Assembly (NCBI GenBank): GCA_031273385.1
Contig: JAISRY010000137.1
Coordinates: 1-25,608 of the forward strand
Length of the DNA: 25,608 bases
Origin: Tannerellaceae bacterium
Lineage (GTDB): Bacteria; Bacteroidota; Bacteroidia; Bacteroidales; Tannerellaceae
Reading direction: 5' to 3'
Shown here piece by piece: positions 8,001-14,712 of the stretch. The position numbers and the translations under genes are program-made. Under the pieces are notes generated by a model. The model was given only the letters and a program-made list of their open reading frames with translations. It did no database searches and was not told where the DNA came from. Every line of letters begins with the position of its first letter. The first letter of the stretch is position 1.

Positions 8001-9488
8001 GGTCGAAAACTCGCCCACCTGGTAGGCCATCCCGCCCACCTGGTAATCAAACGCGACGGCCAGCACCTCGTCCGGCTGTAGCTGCGTCCGGAGCGAAATG
8101 TATCCCAACTGCTTATTGACGGTATATTCCGCTTCGCTCAGCCGGCGGGCGCTCTCGATCTTCTCGTATTCCCGTCCGCCCTCCATCGGGACGGTAGCCA
8201 ATACCTGGTTGACGCGGCTGATCTCCCTCGCTTCGGGGAAATTTGTCCGTATATCGTTGTGCAGGGTGTTCGCCCCGTTGTGCGGAAAATCGTTCGTGCC
8301 GGAGGGCTGGAAACGGCTGTTGCCGATATGCCGCGGATCGTGTTCCGCCAGGTCGGTAAAGGCGACGATATTGCGCGCCTCGCCGAAGTTGCTGCGTTTG
8401 TTGGTGACCCAGACCTCCACGCGGTTGATGCTGATCGGGGAGCGGATGAAAGAGAGTTGTTCGACAAACTCGTCGTAATGGTCGCGGAAGTAATGGCTGA
8501 GGAAGAAGTGGCGGTTCTCGTCGTACCTATCTACCGTAATCTCGAACGGCTTGGTCTGTACCCCTCCTTTGGAATTGACGGTTTTGGATTCCGATTCCTG
8601 CTGTGCCAGGAGGGCGTTGACCCGCAGTTTCCCGAACTGCATATCGGTCTTTACGCCGAACAGCGCCGCGCCGCCGTTGATCAGGGAGTTGCCGGTCATC
8701 ATGCTGACGTTGCCGGCCTCTATGCTTTTGATGATCTCGTCCTCTTCGCCCGAATAGGCGAGGTTCAGTTTCTTGGAGTCGAAGTCGAACGAGGTTTCGG
8801 TATTGTAGTTCATCCCGAAGTTGAGCTTGCTGCCTACGCTGGCTTTGACATTGAGCTGCACCTTTTCGTCGAAGTTGAAATAGGTACGGCTGCGCGAACG
8901 TTCGGGCAGGGAGGGGTTGTTGGTCGTATTGGTTTTCAGTCCGAGCGTGATCTCCGCCGACCCTTGGGTTTGCAGGCGGACGCCTCCCTTTCCGAAGATC
9001 TTCTCGGCGGCGCCCAGGTCAAACTGGAGGTCGGAGAGGTTGAAGCGGTTCTTCTCTTCGTTCTGAAATTCCTCGTCGTTTTTCTTCCTGAAATAGGAGT
9101 GCAACGATTGCCGCAGGCTATAATCCCGGTACTCTTCGGGCGTGAGCGATAGCGGGACGGATACCTCCATATCGCCGACCTTTGTCCGCACGATATACAT
9201 CCCCGAGCGGTTGTCGTACTCGATGGCGGTCTTGACGTTCTCCGGATCACGCAGGTCGGCGGGAGGCTGTTTCAGCAGCTCTTCGTAATCTTCCGGTATG
9301 GTCTTGGCGACGGGATAGCGGGGCGGCGGGAGGGTATCTTCCGGAGCGGCGGCTTCCGGCAGGCTATAGTGCAGGGCGCCCTCCGGCGGTGAGGCCGATG
9401 AGGAGAGGTAGCCGGCATGGAGGCTGAATAGCCCAAACGCCGACAAACATACGGTTAATGGGATGAGGTATGTCTGTTTTTTTTTCAT
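2067..9488 (-). CDS. sprA: T9SS outer-membrane translocon protein SprA/Sov
   Basis: At 2473 residues it has the size expected for SprA (gliding Flavobacteriia) or Sov (Porphyromonas), the very large beta-barrel through which T9SS substrates cross the outer membrane. An N-terminal signal peptide ([20 protein letters not shown]) is followed by long stretches of alternating polar and hydrophobic residues typical of a giant barrel. The chain ends in a beta-strand-like segment (YGITIRFSLTQ). Its ATG overlaps the ruvA stop codon by one base (TAATG), which implies translational coupling. A run of nine A follows the ATG directly. A ruvA-sprA neighbourhood is, as I recall, found in other Bacteroidetes. 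Long open frames on the opposite strand are shadows of its GC-rich codons. Confidence 0.95.
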   Translation of the reverse strand: MKKKQTYLIPLTVCLSAFGLFSLHAGYLSSSASPPEGALHYSLPEAAAPEDTLPPPRYPVAKTIPEDYEELLKQPPADLRDPENVKTAIEYDNRSGMYIVRTKVGDMEVSVPLSLTPEEYRDYSLRQSLHSYFRKKNDEEFQNEEKNRFNLSDLQFDLGAAEKIFGKGGVRLQTQGSAEITLGLKTNTTNNPSLPERSRSRTYFNFDEKVQLNVKASVGSKLNFGMNYNTETSFDFDSKKLNLAYSGEEDEIIKSIEAGNVSMMTGNSLINGGAALFGVKTDMQFGKLRVNALLAQQESESKTVNSKGGVQTKPFEITVDRYDENRHFFLSHYFRDHYDEFVEQLSFIRSPISINRVEVWVTNKRSNFGEARNIVAFTDLAEHDPRHIGNSRFQPSGTNDFPHNGANTLHNDIRTNFPEAREISRVNQVLATVPMEGGREYEKIESARRLSEAEYTVNKQLGYISLRTQLQPDEVLAVAFDYQVGGMAYQVGEFSTDNVENTAASLFVKLLKGTTLSPDMMYWNLMMKNVYSLDAYSVQKEKFRLDILYQSDTTGIYLNYLQEGDVNGLILLRVMNLDRLDARDNPYPDGFFDFVQGVTALPENGRIIFPSVEPFGSYLRKKIGNDNIADKYVYQELYDSTLTVARQIAEKNKFILRGEYKASSGSEIQLEASNVARGSVRVMAGGVLLTENVDYTVDYTSGTVTILNENLSGSQISVSLENQSMYSMQRKTMMGVDLQYQFSKDFLLGGTLMHLSEMPLTTKTAFGDESIRNTLWGVNTAYKGESQWLTNLVDKLPLLTLTKPSQISFNAEFAHLIAGHYENKYTGGYSYLDDFESTQSGIDLLQPYPWNLASTPYEAFDEARAVNDLTYGKNRALLAWYYIDGMFTRTNSSLMPSYLKRDREQLSNHYVRSVRSDELFPNRQLGYNENNILPVLNVAYYPNERGPYNLIADELDEEGWLREPQKRWGGMMRKLDQTDFEASNIEYIEFWMLDPYIYKPQSEGGYLYFNLGEVSEDILKDEKKFYENGLPIDGDTAKVEQTVWGRVPRQQSTVYAFDNSAGAREVQDVGLDGLSSADEQTHHAAYLQQLQGRLTPDAYQRISADPSADDFMHYRNSLFDREETSILDRYKRYNGTEGNSRSNDTNEQYNGSSRSVPDVEDLNQDNTMNENEKYFQYRIRLHPDSMNVGMNYIVNERTATVRLENSGEESVTWYQFKVPVKEYTRAVGSIRDFKTIRFMRLYMTGFRDTTILRFGTFKLVRGEWRSYGQDLARRGTAPAINGTLDVSTVNIEENGDRQPVNYVLPPGITRMIDPGQPQITKQNEQALSMKITNLASQDARAVYKNTFYDFRQYKRMQLFTHAEALINDVTDLRNDELSVFIRLGSDYKNNYYEYEVPLALTPHSNTYNTNNAGDQEAVWPRNNLLDFRLETLTGLKLRRNRAKSEGVGGVTYQTPYSEYDPDNTRNTVTVVGNPSLAEVKVIMIGIRNNSNSLKSAEVWINELRISDFNESGGWAANGSLNIALSDLGTVNLAGRIETAGFGGLDQTLNQRRLDDYTQYSVATSVELGKFFPAKTNVSIPLYYAYSKEVIDPKYNPLDQDVKLKEALDAVATKSERDSILNFARERTNTKSIALNNVKVDIRSKNPMPYDPANFSLGYSYSESQRNKPDTEYETTKDYRANFGYTYTPYAKPLRPFEKLKQNNNYLKQLSISYLPATITFQTSLVRNYYEIQLRDLNNTTGSNNLPVSFSQNFYWDRAFSLSWNFTNDLKATFTSGTNARIEEPHVQVNKRLNPDQYQVWKDSIRQSIADLGTPMKYDQSLKVTWNVPFQRLPGLDWMTTGITYNATYNWDRGAIIDTNTELGNIIRNHREEGIQANFGLVNLYNKSKFLRSVNQKFSGSTRTAPATRNRTGLPQTAADRNRQKKVEKEVQLSPDSATFLKHDLKTKRLLVTAKGAGGKRYTVKFKAVDDTQIRILNRDTAKLNVTVYPKPPLSENFLYQTAEYGARFLMMIRQMGIQYTLTDGMMIPGFRPEIGDMFGQGRSTGGLTPGLGFAFGATNRSYIDKLIARDHLVMNSNNINPAIINSAKNLKATMFLEPAAGLKINLNVDRVDTRNTTVQYMYKGRPEIYGGTFTMTTIALGTSFKGIGNAQNGYASPTFETFLNNRKIIAERLENAYAGTSYPQTGFFAGTSFAGQPYSPLNGGVKENATDVLIPAFLAAYTGRSAKSITLSPFPSLASLLPNWRITYDGLVRLPGIKKYFKSVVLSHQYRGSYSVGSYNSSLDWVSAGNGLGFTLDKQTNDILPSSPYVIGTVSIIEGFTPLFGVEGTLLNNITLQADYRTTRTLNLNISSYQIIEAVSDEYKVGVGYTYAEFNKILKMKKSRDFSNDLTVKLDYSYKKMQSLIRKISDNLTQATSGNQAKVIQFSAEYGLSRSLTLRAFYDLQINQPLVSSNAYPTTNSSYGITIRFSLTQ

Positions 9489-10072
9489 TAAAGCATCCTG
9501 AGCGCACTCTTTATAATCTGCTCAACCGGCAAGGCGGGCGAACTTTTCAGGATAGAGGCCACCACTTTCTGCGAAGCGGCTTTCTGGAATCCCAGCATAA
9601 CCAGTGCGGCGACGGCCTCTTCCGCCACTCTCGAAACGGCTGATGCCGGTCGCTCCCCCGCGATGCTTTCCACCGGCTTCACCTTATTCTTCAGATCGAC
9701 CAGGATCCGTTGCGCCGTCTTCAACCCGATCCCTTTGACGGCCGTGAGCGCCGCTTCGTTCCGTTCGGCAATCACGGCGATCAGCTCCGACGGAGGGAGG
9801 GAAGAGAGGATCATACGCGCGGTGTTCGGCCCTACGCCCGACACCGAAATAAGCAACAGGAACAGCTCCCGTTCGGCCTTTTCCGCAAAACCGTACAGCA
9901 AATGGGCATCTTCGCGGATGACCTCATAGACGTAGGCCTTTGCCGAGGATTTCCCGTTAAAGGCGCTATACGTATTCAGCGAAATATGGAGCTCGTACCC
10001 GATACCGCCACATTCCATCACCATACGGGCGGGCGCGAACGCGACAATTTCGCCCTTTATATATTCAATCAT
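9488..10072 (-). CDS. ruvA: Holliday junction branch migration complex subunit RuvA
   Basis: A 194-residue protein of normal RuvA length. RuvA tetramers bind four-way DNA junctions and load the RuvB motor during recombinational repair. The N-terminal OB fold begins [10 protein letters not shown]. Two helix-hairpin-helix motifs are visible: GVGPNTA at 79-85 and GIGLKTA at 114-120. The C-terminal RuvB-contacting domain spans about 145-194 ([12 protein letters not shown]). The chosen ATG has purine-rich AGAGAGAAAGAAG immediately upstream. The stop overlaps the sprA start by one base. The ABC-F gene ends 76 bp upstream, so read-through from it is possible. Confidence 0.96.
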   Translation of the reverse strand: MIEYIKGEIVAFAPARMVMECGGIGYELHISLNTYSAFNGKSSAKAYVYEVIREDAHLLYGFAEKAERELFLLLISVSGVGPNTARMILSSLPPSELIAVIAERNEAALTAVKGIGLKTAQRILVDLKNKVKPVESIAGERPASAVSRVAEEAVAALVMLGFQKAASQKVVASILKSSPALPVEQIIKSALRML

Positions 10073-10148
10073 CTTCTTTCTCTCTTAGTTATTCGTACCT
10101 ATTATAACGTAAAAAAAGAAGAAAACGTATACCAAGGGCGAAGACTTT

Positions 10149-11765
<1,617 letters not shown>

Positions 11766-11797
11766 TTATACCTATTCAAATTACTATAAAGAAAATG

Positions 11798-11805
11798 CAA
11801 AGGTA
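11798..11805 (-). promoter_or_regulatory. -7 promoter box upstream of the ABC-F gene
   Basis: The minus strand reads TACCTTTG here, an exact match to the Bacteroidetes -7 element TAnnTTTG. It lies 36 bp before the ATG and predicts a leader of roughly 28-30 nt. No convincing TTTG is seen 19-21 bp further upstream. Confidence 0.5.
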
Positions 11806-11818
11806 CGAAATTTCCCGT

Positions 11819-11847
11819 CAGAATCAGGATTTTCAGGATTATAGAAT
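11819..11847 (-). repeat. Inverted copy of the 31-bp tandem unit
   Basis: Read on the minus strand this is ATTCTATAATCCTG followed by AAAATCCTGATTCTG, close to the unit repeated at 13058-13138. The pair therefore brackets the 1.3-kb repeat island in opposite orientations. Confidence 0.6.
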
Positions 11848-12047
11848 TTTCAGAATGGCGGAGGCTTCGACAAGCTCAGCCACCGAGTCGTATTTTCGAG
11901 ATATCAAGGTGTTTCGCCCGATGATGAATAGGCTGTTAAATAATTGGAAATGGCCCCTAAGCCCACGATAGACGAACGGGCAGCCTACGACCGGTACAGC
12001 AAGAAAATACCTTTTTAAATCCCATTGTTGGGCATCCTTCATAAATT

Positions 12048-12082
12048 ATCCGGAGCAAGGAAACATGCTCCGGATTTTTTTT
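12048..12082 (+). terminator. Strong intrinsic terminator, plus strand
   Basis: A perfect 10-bp stem ATCCGGAGCA (12048-12057) / TGCTCCGGAT (12066-12075) with loop AGGAAACA runs directly into eight T. No plus-strand gene is recognisable between the divergent ABC-F start and this site. The only plus-strand frame of note is a 22-codon one at 11950-12018 (begins MAPKPTIDERAAYDR). Confidence 0.8.
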
Positions 12083-12090
12083 GCCCTTTC

Positions 12091-12189
12091 TGGTCATTTT
12101 GTGGTCATTTCATGGTCGTTGTGGTCATTTCGTGGTCATTTCGTGGTCATTGTGGTCATTGTGGTCATTTCGTGGTCATTTCGTGGTCA
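12091..12189 (+). repeat. TGGTCA tandem array, ten copies
   Basis: TGGTC(A/G) starts at 12091, 12102, 12113, 12122, 12133, 12144, 12153, 12162, 12173 and 12184, always 9 or 11 bases apart. Because neither spacing is a multiple of three and the unit contains no stop, all three plus frames stay open across it. This explains the overlapping Trp/Gly/His-rich frames there. Confidence 0.9.
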
Positions 12190-12377
12190 TCTGTTTTTCT
12201 CCCAATCCCCGTTTTCAGCCCAAAAAGGGGCAAAAAAGTGGAGTAAAAAGGCAAAAAGTGGAGAGGAAAAAAGGGCTTCCACACTTGAAATTAGCGAAAA
12301 AAACGAGTTTCCGGAGAACGGGAAATGACAGCCTAACGAAACCATAAAAAACACGCAATCAGCCCTTTCTACTCTAC

Positions 12378-12422
12378 TTACTCTCTTTCTTCCTTTCTTT
12401 AGAGAAGAGAAGAAGAGAGTAA
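12378..12422. repeat. Pyrimidine/purine hairpin
   Basis: TTACTCTCTTTCTTC... (from 12378) faces ...GAAGAAGAGAGTAA (to 12422), an imperfect stem of about 20 bp with strict pyrimidine/purine strand asymmetry. No U-tract follows. Confidence 0.55.
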
Positions 12423-12431
12423 TAAGTTGGA

Positions 12432-12537
12432 AAGTGGGGAGAAAAAGCGAAAAATGAAAACCTTAGAAAAAAAACAGAAAAGCCCAAAAAGTCTATATAG
12501 AGTTAAACATGCGTTTTTACCCCCCTTCTCCCCACTT
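12432..12537. repeat. 12-bp inverted repeat around an A-rich segment
   Basis: AAGTGGGGAGAA (12432-12443) and TTCTCCCCACTT (12526-12537) are exact reverse complements 82 bp apart. The intervening DNA is A-rich and has no usable frame. Confidence 0.5.
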
Positions 12538-12551
12538 GATGCTGCGGTAGA

Positions 12552-12661
12552 CAATTGTGTAGCGGGAGCTACCCAGTTGTGTTGTCGGGGCTACCCAGTT
12601 GTGTAGCGGGGACAACACAACTGTGTAGCGCCGACGGGACAGTTGTGTAGCCGCCGTCGTC
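12552..12661. repeat. 22-bp-phased palindromic array (array B)
   Basis: CA(A/G)(T/C)TGTG occurs at 12552, 12574, 12596, 12618 and 12640, exactly 22 bp apart (CAATTGTG, CAGTTGTG twice, CAACTGTG, CAGTTGTG). Smaller dyads such as GTAG...CTAC centred on 12565.5 lie 11 bp from the CANNTG centres. The array as a whole is an imperfect palindrome centred on 12609.5: positions 12563-12609 pair with 12610-12656 at most positions. The plan matches array A at 338-437, with different filler sequence. Confidence 0.85.
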
Positions 12662-12685
12662 AAGGTTCGACACACACAACCGTAG

Positions 12686-12814
12686 GGGCAGACCTGCGTG
12701 TCTGCCCCTATCCATCGAACAATGACGGGCACAATGACCCACAATGACGGACACAATGACCCACAATGACGGACACAATGACCCACAATGACGGGCAGAC
12801 ACGCAGGTCTGCCC
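12686..12814. repeat. ACAATGAC array between inverted hairpin copies (array C)
   Basis: GGGCAGAC...GTCTGCCC forms a hairpin with a 6-base loop at 12686-12707, and its exact reverse complement lies at 12793-12814. Between them ACAATGAC starts at 12719, 12731, 12741, 12753, 12763, 12775 and 12785, with spacings alternating 12 and 10. The composite period is again 22 bp. The open frames crossing this on the minus strand are low-complexity products of the repeat. Confidence 0.9.
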
Positions 12815-12862
12815 TACCCACAATAACGACGAATCATAATCACCTGAAAATCAAATAGTATT

Positions 12863-13036
12863 CGTCATTGCGAACGCAGTGAAGCAATCCAGGAGTGCGA
12901 CACACAGACGCACCTCTGGATTGCTTCACTGCGTTCGCAATGACGGGTACTACTTGATTATAATCGGCTGTAAATCACGCAATCGCCGTCATTTCCTTTT
13001 TTGATAAACGCAGTTTATTGGGTACTCGCAATGACG
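12863..13036. repeat. Compound palindromic repeat, copy 2
   Basis: The inner hairpin has arms 12863-12899 and 12909-12945 around ACACACAGA, with a single mismatch. Its outer end (CGTCATTTCC...TTTATTGGGTA, 12987-13023) matches the right arm of copy 1 and, inverted, the left arm of copy 1. The left outer arm is absent here, so this copy is shorter. It ends in a further GCAATGACG at 13028-13036. Confidence 0.85.
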
Positions 13037-13057
13037 GATACCAGTTTAATTCTGTAA

Positions 13058-13138
13058 ATTCTATAATCCTGTAAATTCTGATTCAGACATTCTATAATCC
13101 TGTAAATTCTGATTTAGACATTCTATGATTCAGACAGT
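13058..13138 (+). repeat. 31-bp tandem repeat, 2.6 copies
   Basis: ATTCTATAATCCTGTAAATT starts at 13058 and 13089, and a shortened ATTCTATGATTCAGACAG starts at 13120, each 31 bp on. It sits directly downstream (3') of the minus-strand isomerase-family gene. Confidence 0.75.
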
Positions 13139-13144
13139 TATATA

Positions 13145-14575
13145 TCAGCAGATCCTGACGACGGGGATGTGCAGCAGGAAAGCCAGTTTCTCTATTTTGT
13201 GGGCTAAATGGCCTACGCCGATGGCACAGTGGTGGGAGGGGCCGGCTTTGCTCCAGTTGTCCATGAATTTGCGGGCGCCGCAGGAAAAGCGGTAGCGGCT
13301 GTTGGTGTTACCGATTTGCAGGACAGGGCCGGCGACAGATTCACCCTCGGCAACAAGAAAGAAGACCCCCTCGCGGTTTTCACAGACCGAAAGCAGCGTC
13401 ACTTTGCCGTGTTTCACCGTCATCTGGATCGAAAGGCCGTTGCCCGGCTTGCCATGGTAGACGGGTAGGGGCGTCATTTTGACCTTTTCCTCCGCAATGG
13501 CGAAATGAGCAGGCCCGTCATGCCCCAGCATCACAATGTCGTCGGTAAAGTCCATCGCATAAAATTCGGAAAATGAACCGCCTGCCCCGAATCCGGCCAT
13601 AATTTTCATCGCCTGTGCGTTTTTCACTTCACATTCTCCCGCAATGGGGATCTGTTTCCCTGTCAGCAACGTGTTTCCGGGAATAATCGAGGTGACGATG
13701 TTTTCGTAGTCATTCCCGCTTTCCCCCTCATAGTAATAGGCCATCGAGCCTAAACGGTGCCGCGCTACCAGCTTGTCCAAAGCGACCGAAGTCAGCGCTG
13801 CCCTCCTGATCTGATGCGGCTCACACGCGGGGACGACGTCAAATGTTTCGTGAAACTCCCTTATCTTGGCCTGTACCTCCTCTTCCGTCGCCTCGTCGCG
13901 CAACTTTTTGAGTTCGCACATCTCCAACAGCTCGATATGCGTACCGAAAACGGCCGATTGCTGCGTAAGGTCGGTATACACATCCAGCATACCGCAATAG
14001 TAATGCCCTAAAATTCCCAGGCGGTTATTGTTCATGATCGCTTTCACCCGTGCGGCATCCGTCCACCCCTCGATTTCGCTCCAGGCCGTTTCGTCTTTCA
14101 GATAACCGGTGACAAAATCATACCTCAACCCGCTTCTGTTAAACACATTCGCAATCTCGGGCACTGAACAGGCCTGGCAATGGGCAAGCCAGTAACCGGT
14201 CATCTTACCGCTGTCGCCCAAATGGTTGATATAGTCATAATCAATGGCAGGGACAGGCTGTAAATTCAATACAATGACCGGACAATTGAGATGCTGAGCC
14301 ACGGGCAAAATGGTAGACGACAGGGAGTAAGTGGCTACATAGAGATAGACCAGGTTCACCTCTTCGCGGGCAAACAACGACGCCGCCTCGACCGCTTTCT
14401 CCGGATTATCCACCATACCCGCATCAACGACCTGCACGTTGCAACGCCCCTCAATACCATCCCTGATCTCCGCCTGATAGCGTTTCAACGAATCCAACAA
14501 CCCCTCAAACTGCCCCCAATACGTATCCAACCCGGTACCAAACAGCCCTACCTTAAAGGCTTTTTCTATTTTCAT
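13145..14575 (-). CDS. L-arabinose/L-fucose isomerase family protein
   Basis: From the ATG at 14575 the protein has 476 residues and begins MKIEKAFKVGLFGTGLD, the usual start of this family. A longer frame begins at TTG 14641 and adds 22 unlikely residues. The fold is that of AraA/FucI-type aldose-ketose isomerases. Candidate metal or catalytic residues are Glu314 (GECE), Glu337 (SFSEFY), His352 or His357 (GHDGPAH) and His448/449 (PSHH). Their spacing is close to the Glu306-Glu333-His350-His450 set I recall for E. coli AraA. The true substrate cannot be told from sequence; many Bacteroidetes members of this branch are annotated only by family. No kinase, epimerase or sugar transporter adjoins it, so it looks like a single-gene unit. 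Confidence 0.88.
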   Translation of the reverse strand: MKIEKAFKVGLFGTGLDTYWGQFEGLLDSLKRYQAEIRDGIEGRCNVQVVDAGMVDNPEKAVEAASLFAREEVNLVYLYVATYSLSSTILPVAQHLNCPVIVLNLQPVPAIDYDYINHLGDSGKMTGYWLAHCQACSVPEIANVFNRSGLRYDFVTGYLKDETAWSEIEGWTDAARVKAIMNNNRLGILGHYYCGMLDVYTDLTQQSAVFGTHIELLEMCELKKLRDEATEEEVQAKIREFHETFDVVPACEPHQIRRAALTSVALDKLVARHRLGSMAYYYEGESGNDYENIVTSIIPGNTLLTGKQIPIAGECEVKNAQAMKIMAGFGAGGSFSEFYAMDFTDDIVMLGHDGPAHFAIAEEKVKMTPLPVYHGKPGNGLSIQMTVKHGKVTLLSVCENREGVFFLVAEGESVAGPVLQIGNTNSRYRFSCGARKFMDNWSKAGPSHHCAIGVGHLAHKIEKLAFLLHIPVVRIC

Positions 14576-14610
14576 GATATGCTGATTTAAAGATTTAATC
14601 AATGTCGGGA

Positions 14611-14641
14611 CGAAAATAATAAAGAAAGCATGAGATACCAA
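14611..14641 (-). promoter_or_regulatory. Possible promoter of the isomerase-family gene
   Basis: On the minus strand TTGG (14641-14638), a 19-base spacer and TATTTTCG (14618-14611) approximate the Bacteroidetes -33/-7 pair, each with mismatches. It lies just downstream of the preceding operon's terminator and 36 bp before the ATG at 14575, which supports the shorter start. Confidence 0.3.
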
Positions 14642-14660
14642 GCAAAAAGCGCGGAAAAAG

Positions 14661-14694
14661 AAAATAAAAAAAGGGTGTCCAAATTGGGCACCCT
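14661..14694 (-). terminator. Intrinsic terminator of the susCD operon
   Basis: On the minus strand AGGGTGCCC pairs with GGACACCCT (14694-14686 and 14680-14672, one G-U) around a 5-base loop, then runs into seven T. It begins 19 bp after the stop codon of the T9SS-sorted protein and separates the operon from the isomerase-family gene. Confidence 0.9.
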
Positions 14695-14712
14695 CTTATT
14701 TCGTCTTATGGC

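Noticed and set aside
2247..9152. Series of long plus-strand frames (up to 404 codons) opposite sprA
   Set aside because: They are antisense shadows of a long GC-rich gene, rich in Gly/Val/Asp with no recognisable domain, and sprA is unambiguous.
11839..12042. 67-codon minus-strand frame
   Set aside because: It is not called as a gene: it runs into the 31-bp repeat copy and no family is recognised. Its possible ribosome site is noted in the findings because the choice is open.
12025..12347. Three overlapping Trp/His-rich plus-strand frames
   Set aside because: All three frames are open only because the TGGTCA repeat contains no stop; the terminator at 12048-12082 would also cut their transcript.
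12517..12823. Two minus-strand frames (84 and 89 codons)
   Set aside because: They are read through arrays B and C, giving repetitive low-complexity peptides.
14576..14641. N-terminal extension of the isomerase-family protein from TTG 14641
   Set aside because: The added residues are hydrophobic and unlike the family, and the extension overlaps the likely promoter.
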